From a virus: DNA of 56,508 bases. This document shows, piece after piece, positions 14,388 to 21,535 of this stretch. The first letter of the stretch is position 1. The number at the start of each line of letters is the position of its first letter. Under the pieces are notes generated by a model. It ran no database searches. It was not told where the DNA came from and saw only the letters and a program-made list of their open reading frames with translations. Location: positions 1 through 56,508 of the IMG/VR virus record IMGVR_UViG_3300010392_000731, one strand, 5' to 3'. The position numbers were made by a program, and so were the translations under genes.

Positions 14388-16171
14388 GACCTTACGAGTT
14401 ACTGCCTATGCCGGCACCCAGGGATTTTGATCCCTCGGAAGAGGATCCACTATTCTTCTACGAAAACTTTGCCAAAGCATTCATCCCGGACATGATCCAG
14501 ATGATGGATGTTGGCCTACATATAGATCCGGATGCTGTTGAGGAACTCCGTTCCACTATAGATACGGTCCTAAAGAGTGTCTCAGACCGCCTGGAAGCCA
14601 ACCCACTGATCAAACAGTATCAGAACAGCAGATTGCCTGAAGCACAACGTGCACACGCTGAGAAGGCCACACAGGCCCTCAGAACGCTTAATCATTATAA
14701 ACAGACGTATAAGCCTGGCGACATGGTACATCGCACCTGGGTAGTGAATGAGCATCTACGGCGTCTTATGCGGCATGATGACGAACAAGATAAGTGGACT
14801 GTTAAGGATTTGAAGCAGTACAACTTGTTTTTGAACGATCCGTTCATAAAATCAGTAATTGCAAAACGTGAACTGAGTGGAAACTCACACGTTAAGTTAG
14901 CCATGACATCTCTGGCCAAGTACAAATTGGAACTATGGAATAGACCACGTTTAGCCAAAGCTCAGGAGCCCGTAGAGCTCGACCCCTATAATCCTGGCAG
15001 CTCCAAACAGAATGGTGAGTTCTTCATAATGATGAAAGTTGAGCCAACTGCCTGGAGCAAGGATACCGGTGAGCCATCCTGGGGACGTAAGCAACTCGAG
15101 ATAGTTCAGAAAGGTACTACCGATCCTGACATGCTCGACGTACTTGAAGCTATGATTGATTTCTCATACAGCGCTATCATTAAGAACAATTTCTTGAAGG
15201 CGTTCGACTCATTTACAATTGACGGAGTACTTCATGGCAACATTAAGCTCTTTGGTGCAAAAAGCTTTCGTCCTACTTCTAATAATCCTAACCTTCTCAA
15301 TGCTCCTAGTTCTGGGAGTATTTATGCCAAGCCGTTAAAGAAATGTCTTATTGCTCCGCCTGGTCGAGTAATCTACACCGCGGATCTTAGTGCTCTCGAA
15401 GATAGAGTAATGGCAAATCTGTCTGGTGATACCAACAAGATGAACATCTTCCTGGAAGGTCTCGACGGTCATTCCCTAAACTCCTGTGTCTACTTCGCTG
15501 AAGAGATAGCAGAGTACATGGGACCTGCCCCGGAAAACAATGTTCCGTACATCAAAGAATTCTACCGCTTGGTGGAAGATGAGAAGCACAAGGAACTAGG
15601 GGTGATACGATTCAACTCGAAAGCACCAACATTCAAACTTGCCTATGGAGGCTATCCCGATGCCGATAAAGGAGGAGTCATCACTCAAGATATTTTTGAT
15701 CGTTATCATAATGTACTTTATCCTGGCATTACTCGGTACCGTGAGCAGTATGTTCTGCCTAGCACTAAGAGTAACGGCTACATCCATCTCGGTCTCGGAT
15801 GCAGAATGTACAGTAACAAACCTGATCAGGCTATTCGGACTCTGAACAACGCAACTGTGCAGTTCTGGAGTATCCTCACTATGATCGCCATCAACGAACT
15901 GAACCATCGCATCGTCATGGAAGGAATGTTCCCATACATGGATGTCATCTCAACGATCTATGACAGCATCTACCTGAGCTGTGACAAGGATCCTGAAGTC
16001 ATCGCATGGCTGAACGAGAACATCATCGAGATCATGACAATGCAGTATCTCGAAGACGAACCTATTCGCAACGAAGCGAGTGGAGATATAGGCCTGAACT
16101 GGGCCGATCTCCACCGTGTCCCTAATCACGCAACACCTGCTGAAATAGCAGCTATTCTGGAGACGTTATGA
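14384..16171 (+). CDS. DNA polymerase family A, polymerase domain (separate subunit)
   Basis: The 595-residue protein starts at a GTG coupled to the preceding stop (GTGA). The PolA motifs are clear: an R-x-S-x-x-PNLLN segment near 296-306, motif A TADLSALEDRV (D334), motif B RFNSKAPTFKLAYGG (R409, K413, F417, Y421) and motif C STIYDSIYL (D527). F417 aligns with E. coli PolA Phe762, a residue linked to virulent phage types in viral PolA surveys. Motif C has Tyr-Asp-Ser where PolA enzymes usually have His-Asp-Glu. The exonuclease is encoded separately upstream. The first ~250 residues have no exonuclease motifs and probably form thumb and linker structure. Confidence 0.9.
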   Translation: MRPYELLPMPAPRDFDPSEEDPLFFYENFAKAFIPDMIQMMDVGLHIDPDAVEELRSTIDTVLKSVSDRLEANPLIKQYQNSRLPEAQRAHAEKATQALRTLNHYKQTYKPGDMVHRTWVVNEHLRRLMRHDDEQDKWTVKDLKQYNLFLNDPFIKSVIAKRELSGNSHVKLAMTSLAKYKLELWNRPRLAKAQEPVELDPYNPGSSKQNGEFFIMMKVEPTAWSKDTGEPSWGRKQLEIVQKGTTDPDMLDVLEAMIDFSYSAIIKNNFLKAFDSFTIDGVLHGNIKLFGAKSFRPTSNNPNLLNAPSSGSIYAKPLKKCLIAPPGRVIYTADLSALEDRVMANLSGDTNKMNIFLEGLDGHSLNSCVYFAEEIAEYMGPAPENNVPYIKEFYRLVEDEKHKELGVIRFNSKAPTFKLAYGGYPDADKGGVITQDIFDRYHNVLYPGITRYREQYVLPSTKSNGYIHLGLGCRMYSNKPDQAIRTLNNATVQFWSILTMIAINELNHRIVMEGMFPYMDVISTIYDSIYLSCDKDPEVIAWLNENIIEIMTMQYLEDEPIRNEASGDIGLNWADLHRVPNHATPAEIAAILETL

Positions 16172-16248
16172 CTGATCGATTTTTAACTGAAGATGAGTGG
16201 GAAGTTGAATTTAAACCTGATGTGTTCATCGACGAGGAGCAAATATGA
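16168..16248 (+). CDS. 26-residue acidic peptide
   Basis: A very short frame coupled by ATGA on both sides, between the polymerase and a 59-residue gene. The product is acidic (LTEDEWEVEFKPDVFIDEE). A GAGGAGC ribosome site for the next gene lies inside it. It may serve only for translational coupling. Confidence 0.35.
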   Translation: MTDRFLTEDEWEVEFKPDVFIDEEQI

Positions 16249-16424
16249 AAGTTAGTTACACTGTAAACTACTCCGGGGTTGTCGAAATTCCTAATGAGGA
16301 ATGGGACCAACAAACCAAAGCAGATTACGAAGATGATCTTGTCCATTTTGCGTTTACGTTCACACAGGAAGAAATCGGTGCATGGAAAGGATTAACAATT
16401 GACAGCATAACGGAGAAACCATGA
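16245..16424 (+). CDS. Hypothetical protein, 59 residues
   Basis: Starts in an ATGA overlap behind GAGGAGCAAAT and ends in an ATGA overlap with ThyX. The product begins with beta strands (MKVSYTVNYSGVVEIP) and continues as an acidic helix. Small phage proteins with this strand pattern are common, but no family is certain. Confidence 0.5.
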   Translation: MKVSYTVNYSGVVEIPNEEWDQQTKADYEDDLVHFAFTFTQEEIGAWKGLTIDSITEKP

Positions 16425-17113
16425 ACGATATCTGTATACCAGTGGAACACATGCTCGAGCACGGATTCGTCCGTCACCTGGGCAACTACGGTACCGACTT
16501 AACTGTCGTTCGCCGAGCTCGACAATCCTATGACGCTGACTGGCGTACTGGTATCGAGGGCAAGAGTGACATGGGGCTTATCAAGTACCTCATGAACAAC
16601 GGCCACAACACCCCATTCGAAGCACCCAATGCTGAATTCGAAGTGAAGTCACCTATCTTCGTATTCCGTCAGTGGCACCGTCACCGCACGCAGTCATACA
16701 ACGAGGTATCCGGTAGATACGTTGAACTCCCCGAGGAGTTTTACATCCCTGCCGCTGATTACATCACGCTGCAGTCAACTGACAACAAGCAAATGCGGAC
16801 GGATGAATCTCATCCCGATGCTGAGTGGTGGCGTGAAGCGAGTGCTGCAAATATGGCAGCGACTTTCGAGCTGTACCATGAAGCCATTCGCCGGGGCATT
16901 CCCCGTGAATTGGCTCGAGTGCCTCTGCCTCTCGGTACATTCTCCAGGATGAGCGCTTCAGCTAATCTATGGAACTGGATGCGTTTCATGAAGGAACGCC
17001 TCCATCCGCACGCCCAGTACGAAATTCGTGTGTATGCCCTTGCAATTCAGAAGGCTCTCACTGAACTGTACCCTATCAGTATGAAGTATTTCAACGACAG
17101 TTTAGACTATTAA
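16421..17113 (+). CDS. thyX: FAD-dependent thymidylate synthase ThyX
   Basis: The 230-residue protein carries the ThyX signature RHRTQSYNEVSGRY at residues 87-100 (consensus RHRxxSxNExSxRY), which binds FAD and dUMP. It methylates dUMP to dTMP using methylene-tetrahydrofolate and reduced FAD. Length and overall pattern, including a C-terminal PRELARVPLPLGTF segment, agree with the family. It supplies thymidylate for replication alongside the MazG-like and DUF5664 hydrolases. The start overlaps the preceding stop (ATGA). Confidence 0.95.
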   Translation: MNDICIPVEHMLEHGFVRHLGNYGTDLTVVRRARQSYDADWRTGIEGKSDMGLIKYLMNNGHNTPFEAPNAEFEVKSPIFVFRQWHRHRTQSYNEVSGRYVELPEEFYIPAADYITLQSTDNKQMRTDESHPDAEWWREASAANMAATFELYHEAIRRGIPRELARVPLPLGTFSRMSASANLWNWMRFMKERLHPHAQYEIRVYALAIQKALTELYPISMKYFNDSLDY

Positions 17114-17289
17114 TGTGGAAATTGTGGGTGTTAGGAGCCATTCTTGGCGTCTACCTGATATCCACGGAGTTAACCTATGTCCCTATCGTGTGTCACTCGC
17201 TTACTCAACAAGATCAAAGCACTGATTGGTGGGAACAAGTCAAACGAGATCGATTTACCGACGACAAAGTCTTCGGAAAAGACCTGTGA
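17113..17289 (+). CDS. 58-residue membrane-anchored protein
   Basis: Starts on the last base of the ThyX stop (TAATG). The N-terminus is one hydrophobic helix (MWKLWVLGAILGVYLIS) and the rest is soluble and charged (DWWEQVKRDRFTDD). The last 113 bases overlap the next gene in another frame. Both frames look protein-like, so this may be a real overlapping pair; the family is unknown. Confidence 0.45.
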   Translation: MWKLWVLGAILGVYLISTELTYVPIVCHSLTQQDQSTDWWEQVKRDRFTDDKVFGKDL

Positions 17290-17473
17290 TTGGTGTGGTG
17301 AAGAAAATCCAGACGAGCACAAAGATCTAAAACTTGTTATATCTGAGCTGACCCATAACTGGGGCCTGGAACGTAACGTTATGGTGAAGCGGATATCCGA
17401 ATTAAGAAAACAAAACGAGTACTTAACAACAGAACTTACAAAAGCAGATAGGAAATTATATGAACAACAGTAA
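17177..17473 (+). CDS. Cys-pair coiled-coil protein
   Basis: The 98-residue product has a CDWCGEENPDEHKD element near residues 37-50, a possible zinc site, and a C-terminal coiled coil (RISELRKQNEYLTTELTKADRKL). It overlaps the upstream membrane protein gene by 113 bases and the MazG-like gene by 14. No family was recognised. Confidence 0.5.
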   Translation: MSLSCVTRLLNKIKALIGGNKSNEIDLPTTKSSEKTCDWCGEENPDEHKDLKLVISELTHNWGLERNVMVKRISELRKQNEYLTTELTKADRKLYEQQ

Positions 17474-18044
17474 CGAAATGATATTCTTTAGTTACTTCGA
17501 CATGATGGCTTCTAACATCCATGCCCATAACGTTAGCGTTGGCTGGTGGGATGATCCTGACGAGTGTTTATTCCAAAAGCTTCAGATGACATCTACTGAA
17601 GTCGCCGAAGCAACCGAAGGCGCCAGGAAGAACCTGATGGACACACACCTTGAACACCGTGTTATGGAAGAAGTGGAATACGCTGACACCATGATTCGTG
17701 CACTCGATCTGGGTGGACGTTTAAAACTTTCGTTTGATGAAGATGCTTCACCACATCGTTGGTGTCTACCTACCAACACCGTAGGAAAGCAACAACTAGG
17801 AATCAATGCTGCAATAATTGATTTTGCTATAGCTATCGAAGAGTATGAACTATTCCAGCCTCGTGAAATTTATTTCATGCAGCTGGAAAGGATGTACTCA
17901 ATTCTTATCGTCAGCATTGTGAAAGTATGTAACAACCGTGGCTTCGCACTCTACAATGCAATGGATGAGAAGCTGGTCTATAACGCAAACCGTGCTGATC
18001 ATAAACGTGAGAACCGGGAAAAAGAAAATGGGAAGAAATTCTAA
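17460..18044 (+). CDS. MazG-like nucleotide pyrophosphohydrolase
   Basis: The 194-residue protein resembles the all-alpha NTP pyrophosphohydrolase superfamily. STEVAEATEGARK (E47, E50, E53) and MEEVEYADTMIRALD (E70, E71, E73, D76) give the E-x-x-E ... E-x-x-D magnesium site. The C-terminal NAMDEKLVYNANRADHK is typical of phage MazG-like proteins. Such enzymes cleave NTPs or dNTPs to monophosphates, or lower ppGpp in host cells. Substrate here is not known. It lies between ThyX and the RecB-like nuclease. Confidence 0.75.
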   Translation: MNNSNEMIFFSYFDMMASNIHAHNVSVGWWDDPDECLFQKLQMTSTEVAEATEGARKNLMDTHLEHRVMEEVEYADTMIRALDLGGRLKLSFDEDASPHRWCLPTNTVGKQQLGINAAIIDFAIAIEEYELFQPREIYFMQLERMYSILIVSIVKVCNNRGFALYNAMDEKLVYNANRADHKRENREKENGKKF

Positions 18045-18844
18045 TGACTGAAATTACAACACAACTCGATTACGTATCTACTCCGATCCCGGACGATGGC
18101 GTATTCAAGATCAGCCCGAGTGCATTCTCAAAGTTCGTTGAACGTCCTCACTCCTGGTATCGCCAGGAAATCATGAAGGAAGACGTCTTCGAATACAACA
18201 CTGCCAGTGTCCTTGGCACCATCGTCCACTACTGTGCGGAGAAGGTTGCCAAGAACGAAGAGGTAGATCTCGATGAAATTGAAAAGTACATCGCCAAGCA
18301 CAAGCCGAACGAAGATTACGTTCCAGCAACTGTGCGTGCTCAGTTTCAAGCTATGGCTGAACGCCTGGTCAACGACTACGTACTCGATCGTGAGTTCCTG
18401 GAAGTTGAAACCCAGGTATGCTCTGTATTGAAAGATCTGTTCTACGTTGCCGGCACACTTGATGTGCTCGAGGGAACGAAGGACGATTGCCTATTGGGTG
18501 ATTATAAAACCTACAGCTCGAAGACAAAGCCGAGATCTATCCCTCAGCACTACAAATATCAACTGCTGGTGTACGCCTGGATTCTCAAGAAGCTCGGCTA
18601 CAACGTCACCAGGATTCGTCTGATCTACGTCAACCGTCACATCGAAGGTGAGATCAGTGAGAAGACTAACAAGCGGATGAAATCTTATCCGCCGGAAGTC
18701 ACAGTGCTGACTGAAACTATCGAACAGTCTGACCTAGATTTTATCGAAGGTCTGCTGATGCTTTGTGTAGACTCGTGTCTTGCCAGCGATGAGCATCCCG
18801 AACTCAATCATGTCATCTGGCATGATCCAAGATTGGCTACATAA
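18044..18844 (+). CDS. PD-(D/E)XK nuclease, RecB/Cas4-like
   Basis: The 266-residue product shows the RecB-type exonuclease motifs: VLGTIVHYCAE (H62), VAGTLDVLEG (D140), LLGDYKTYS (D153, K155) and QLLVY (Q173, Y177). These build the metal site of PD-(D/E)XK nucleases. N4 gp43 occupies the same place before the Sak4-like and SSB genes, so the three probably act together in recombination-linked replication. No Cys cluster for an iron-sulfur site is seen, which separates it from Cas4. It starts on the stop of the MazG-like gene. Confidence 0.85.
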   Translation: MTEITTQLDYVSTPIPDDGVFKISPSAFSKFVERPHSWYRQEIMKEDVFEYNTASVLGTIVHYCAEKVAKNEEVDLDEIEKYIAKHKPNEDYVPATVRAQFQAMAERLVNDYVLDREFLEVETQVCSVLKDLFYVAGTLDVLEGTKDDCLLGDYKTYSSKTKPRSIPQHYKYQLLVYAWILKKLGYNVTRIRLIYVNRHIEGEISEKTNKRMKSYPPEVTVLTETIEQSDLDFIEGLLMLCVDSCLASDEHPELNHVIWHDPRLAT

Positions 18845-18861
18845 TAGGAGGTAGTTGTCTG

Positions 18862-18996
18862 ATGTCTTTTGAGTGCCCGAAGTGCAGGCGTATGGTGTCC
18901 TATTGGGATTTGCACCGAATACCTGGTTTTATTAACAAGATAAAGTACGTCTATTACCGCTGTACTGAATGTTTAGGTTGGGGTAAAAACCAGTGA
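18862..18996 (+). CDS. 44-residue zinc-ribbon peptide
   Basis: CPKCRR near residues 5-10 and CTECLG near residues 34-39 form two CxxC knuckles. The ribosome site is the strongest in this arm: AGGAGGT at 18846-18852, nine bases before the ATG. It ends in a GTGA overlap with the next gene. A small zinc-binding regulator or accessory factor is plausible. Confidence 0.6.
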   Translation: MSFECPKCRRMVSYWDLHRIPGFINKIKYVYYRCTECLGWGKNQ

Positions 18997-19202
18997 AAGA
19001 TTTATCCGATGTGAGTCTGGAGTGTTTGAAGGCTAACCATGAAGCTCAGCTGGTTATTTTGCCTAAGCTCCGGACTCGGATCACCCTCGACGGTGTGCTG
19101 GAAGCGATGAACCGTCCAATGACTGAAGTCGAAAAAGAACTTACTCGACGCGGTGGATTTAACCTAACAAATAGTATACTATATGTTACTAAGAATGTGT
19201 GA
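18993..19202 (+). CDS. Hypothetical protein, 69 residues
   Basis: Starts at a GTG coupled to the preceding stop. The product is helical (SLECLKANHEAQLVILPKL, VLEAMNRPMTEVEKEL). No family was recognised. Its end overlaps the next frame by up to 20 bases. Confidence 0.5.
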   Translation: MKDLSDVSLECLKANHEAQLVILPKLRTRITLDGVLEAMNRPMTEVEKELTRRGGFNLTNSILYVTKNV

Positions 19203-19374
19203 AGGCCGAATGGTTCCTTACGCGCACATGGACGATGCGCGTGAGTACCAATACCTGGACAAGGAAGGCAAGAATGATATTAAAGCCAGGCTCTGTTCAC
19301 GCTGTGTTACACACGATCGAGCTCGAGGTTACGTGCTTGAACGAACTTTTACCGATGAGGAATTAGATGACTGA
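19183..19374 (+). CDS. Hypothetical protein, up to 63 residues
   Basis: The frame is protein-like from about residue 10 (MVPYAHMDDAREYQYLDKEG) and contains CSRC. Three in-frame ATGs at 19183, 19195 and 19210 compete as starts; none has a clear ribosome site. The stop overlaps the next gene by eight bases. Confidence 0.45.
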   Translation: MLLRMCEGRMVPYAHMDDAREYQYLDKEGKNDIKARLCSRCVTHDRARGYVLERTFTDEELDD

Positions 19375-19600
19375 AATAGCTCTGCTGGGATTTGTATCAG
19401 CGCTCGGGGCCTTTATCATTATCTGGAAAATTAACCTGCGGTGGTTCTGCAGGTTTCACTGGCAGACAGACCTGATATTTGCAGGCTTGGTGTGCTGGTT
19501 GTTCTTCGGAACGTTCAGTGGCATGGCAACTGCTGCTGTAGCTGGAGTCGTATTTAGCGGCTTCTTATTTTGTGCAAAATTTATTGAGGAAGTAATATGA
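19367..19600 (+). CDS. Small multi-pass membrane protein
   Basis: The 77-residue product has hydrophobic segments near residues 4-20, 36-48 and 53-70 separated by short basic or aromatic loops (KINLRWFCRFHWQ). It overlaps the Sak4-like gene by four bases. The topology could suit a holin-like or inner-membrane modulator protein, but it is far from the lysis block, so no function is assigned. Confidence 0.5.
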   Translation: MTEIALLGFVSALGAFIIIWKINLRWFCRFHWQTDLIFAGLVCWLFFGTFSGMATAAVAGVVFSGFLFCAKFIEEVI

Positions 19601-20259
19601 GTAATGTAAAGATGCTGATCAGCGGTTTAACTAATAGCGGCAAGACCAGTCTCCTGCAATCCCTGACAGATGTGTTGATAATCGCCAGAGACGGAAAGCA
19701 ATATCCGTTTCCCCAGGCACATGTCAATGTCCCGGATTTCACCAACATAGATTTCCTGATCGATCTGATCGTCGAGAAAGTTGAAGCCTATGAAGCGAAG
19801 ATGGGTCATGTACCCAAGACTATCGCTATCGATTCAATATCGAAGATCCTCCTGGACATCGAAGGCTACGTCCTCGACCAGGTGAAGTCGTATCCGTACG
19901 GCAAGGTCAACACTGAGATAAAGAAGTTCGTAGATTTCGTTGAACGTGATATGGCAGAGAGCTTTAACGTCGTACTCGTGTCGCATGCCCTGTATAACGA
20001 AGACACCAACGGCTACAACCTGGTTAACGCCGGCGGTAGCTACGGTAAGAAAGGCGGCATGCTTTCTGAAGTTGACGAAGCAGTCTTCCTGGAAGTCAAA
20101 GGAAAGAAGCGAATCATTCATTACCGCAATTCGAAAATGGCTTCACGAACTGTAGTATCAGAACTCCCGGACGATTGTCCTCTGGAAGAGTTCGACCTGC
20201 AGAAGCACATTGAACTACTCGGCGCCAAGAAGAACAAAGCCGCGGAGTGGTCTCTGTAA
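19597..20259 (+). CDS. Sak4-like RecA-fold ATPase
   Basis: The 220-residue protein has Walker A GLTNSGKTS (residues 10-18), a Walker B-like TIAIDSISK near 76-84, and a later SFNVVLVSHALYNED strand, the pattern of phage Sak4/AAA_24 proteins. Sak4 proteins are short RecA-core relatives that promote single-strand annealing and depend on the phage's own SSB. The SSB-like gene follows, separated only by a structured RNA region. N4 gp44 holds the same position. Start is ATGA-coupled to the membrane protein gene. Confidence 0.8.
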   Translation: MSNVKMLISGLTNSGKTSLLQSLTDVLIIARDGKQYPFPQAHVNVPDFTNIDFLIDLIVEKVEAYEAKMGHVPKTIAIDSISKILLDIEGYVLDQVKSYPYGKVNTEIKKFVDFVERDMAESFNVVLVSHALYNEDTNGYNLVNAGGSYGKKGGMLSEVDEAVFLEVKGKKRIIHYRNSKMASRTVVSELPDDCPLEEFDLQKHIELLGAKKNKAAEWSL

Positions 20260-20270
20260 AAATTAAGTGT

Positions 20271-20579
20271 TCCTAGACTCCACCTAAGCCGTTTACCCTT
20301 GTTTGATATCCGCTAAATCTGCAGATAATAGCTCTCAACTAGGATCAGTAAGACTGGTGGTGTAGGCTTGGAACCACAATACACGGGCTCTCATTTAAGT
20401 TTGATCCCAATCCATGTTCGAGTCATGCTCGAACCTGTCTCCGACGGTAATGATCTGCCCAGGAGGCAGTCCCTGGTGCCAAGGCAATGTGCCGATAATC
20501 CGGTGTAACCTTGGTAACTGGGGAAACTTAAATTTATCGTGACAACTGGAGTTGTCGCGTTCCACAGGGTTGACACCCT
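20271..20579 (+). ncRNA. Unidentified structured RNA between Sak4-like and SSB genes
   Basis: A 341-base gap in a gap-free arm. A 10-bp perfect helix, ATTTAAGTTT (20393-20402) with AAACTTAAAT (20524-20533), continued by TCCCA/TGGGG, encloses three arms: GTTCGAG-TCATG-CTCGAAC (20416-20434), CTGCC-CAGGA-GGCAG (20455-20469) and CCAAGG/CCTTGG (20479-20514). A 9-bp hairpin with TGGA loop follows (20538-20559), then AGGGT-TGAC-ACCCT (20566-20579). On the 5' side TCCTAG/CTAGGA (20271-20276 with 20339-20344) frames a GCTA...TAGC hairpin. It resembles no class I know. It may be a trans-acting RNA or a leader that controls SSB synthesis, as it ends 21 bases before the SSB start. Confidence 0.65.
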
Positions 20580-20600
20580 ACAATCTCTGAGAGGTATACT

Positions 20601-21284
20601 ATGTCGTTTTTTAACTCAAGTAAGAAGAAAGAAGACGTCCAGCAAGGTGGTAGTAACCACATTACTGGTGCGGGATTTTTCCCAATCACTATTCTCGCTC
20701 CTGTCGTGAGTGTATCGAAGGGAGGCTCTGAATCAGTTGACCTATACGTCGAGCACCAGGGCCAGAAGCAGATTGTGTTCGGAAATCTCCGTGTTACAAA
20801 CAATGACAAGACGCCGAATAAAATCGGTGCCAAGATCTTTAATCAGCTGCTCATCATTGCTGGTTTAGATACTGTCGCAGATCCGGTCGATGCTGAATTG
20901 CCAATAGGCAAGAAAGGCGCGAGTAAACCGTGTTCTGTCTTGGAAGACCTGGCTGATCTGGACGTAGTAATGCGTGTCCAGATGGAGTATAGCAAGTACA
21001 ACGGCAACATCCAGGAGAAGAAGATAATCAAGTCTTTCTTCCGGGCCGATGACAATGCTACGGCTGAGGAAATCGTCAACGAGGAAACTCCTGGTGCCGG
21101 TTACGTCCGTGAAGGTAAGTACGAGAATAACGTTACTTACAAAGATGGTCTCGACGAAGCCACCATTACGGCGTGGATCTCTGCCAAGCGTCCGGATGGT
21201 ACCGGCACTGAAAGCAGTGAATCTTCTCCCAAGGAAGCTCCGTCTTTCGGAACAAAACGTTTCGGAAAACCTGCTGACGACTAA
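20601..21284 (+). CDS. Single-stranded DNA-binding protein
   Basis: The 227-residue protein starts behind GAGAGGTATACT. Residues ~20-150 have the strand-rich look of an OB-fold DNA-binding protein (FFPITILAPVVSVSKGG, VDLYVEHQGQKQIVFGNLRV), and the Ser/Pro-rich tail ends in the acidic FGKPADD, typical of SSB tails that recruit partners. In N4, the SSB (gp45) also activates late transcription by host RNA polymerase. Position after the nuclease and the Sak4-like ATPase matches N4. Identification rests on context and tail more than on a diagnostic motif. Confidence 0.7.
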   Translation: MSFFNSSKKKEDVQQGGSNHITGAGFFPITILAPVVSVSKGGSESVDLYVEHQGQKQIVFGNLRVTNNDKTPNKIGAKIFNQLLIIAGLDTVADPVDAELPIGKKGASKPCSVLEDLADLDVVMRVQMEYSKYNGNIQEKKIIKSFFRADDNATAEEIVNEETPGAGYVREGKYENNVTYKDGLDEATITAWISAKRPDGTGTESSESSPKEAPSFGTKRFGKPADD

Positions 21285-21290
21285 CGGTCT

Positions 21291-21488
21291 GTGGGGCGCT
21301 TACTCCTAGCCATAGGGTGTACCATTCTCGTTGTCGTAATGGCAACGGGCTCGGTAATAGCGTCCTTCTACTTTGCTTATTTATTGTTGATTGTTATTTT
21401 CATGGGTGTAGTAGGCACAATTGCCTGGAAGTTTTTCACTCGTGCACCACCAGCAATAGATTGGTACAAGTACGAAGATTCTGATTAG
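21291..21488 (+). CDS. Small membrane protein, last gene of the plus-strand arm
   Basis: The 65-residue frame begins at a GTG six bases after the SSB stop and has two hydrophobic segments (LLLAIGCTILVVVMA and AYLLLIVIFMGVVGTIAW) and an acidic tail. There is no good ribosome site, so coupling to the SSB gene is likely. Family unknown. Confidence 0.45.
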   Translation: MGRLLLAIGCTILVVVMATGSVIASFYFAYLLLIVIFMGVVGTIAWKFFTRAPPAIDWYKYEDSD

Positions 21489-21505
21489 CCAACTGATGAT
21501 GCTTT

Positions 21506-21530
21506 GACCGGGGAGCAATTAGCCCCGGTC
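21506..21530. terminator. Hairpin between the convergent arms, probable bidirectional terminator
   Basis: GACCGGGG (21506-21513) pairs perfectly with CCCCGGTC (21523-21530) around a nine-base loop, exactly in the 47-base gap between the two convergent gene sets. Neither side has a full T-run (TTTAAAA on one side, AAAGC on the other as read on the minus strand), so efficiency is uncertain. Confidence 0.65.
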
Positions 21531-21535
21531 ACTGT

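Noticed and set aside
18044-18844. Cas4 or another CRISPR-related call for the PD-(D/E)XK nuclease
   Set aside because: No iron-sulfur Cys cluster and no CRISPR genes or repeats are present; N4 gp43-type context explains it better.
20414-20542. 42-residue open frame with ATG in the RNA region before SSB
   Set aside because: It coincides with the closing helix and inner hairpins, has no ribosome site and shows a Cys/Trp/Pro-rich composition unlike neighbouring genes.
20271-20579. Group I intron or RNase P RNA as an explanation for the structured region
   Set aside because: I could not find a convincing P3-P7 core or the conserved RNase P segments, and the flanking genes are complete.
20570-20600. 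TTGACA and TATACT resembling a sigma-70 promoter
   Set aside because: The spacing is 19 bases and the -10 box touches the SSB ATG. TTGACA lies in an AGGGT-TGAC-ACCCT hairpin and the other part serves as ribosome-site spacer.
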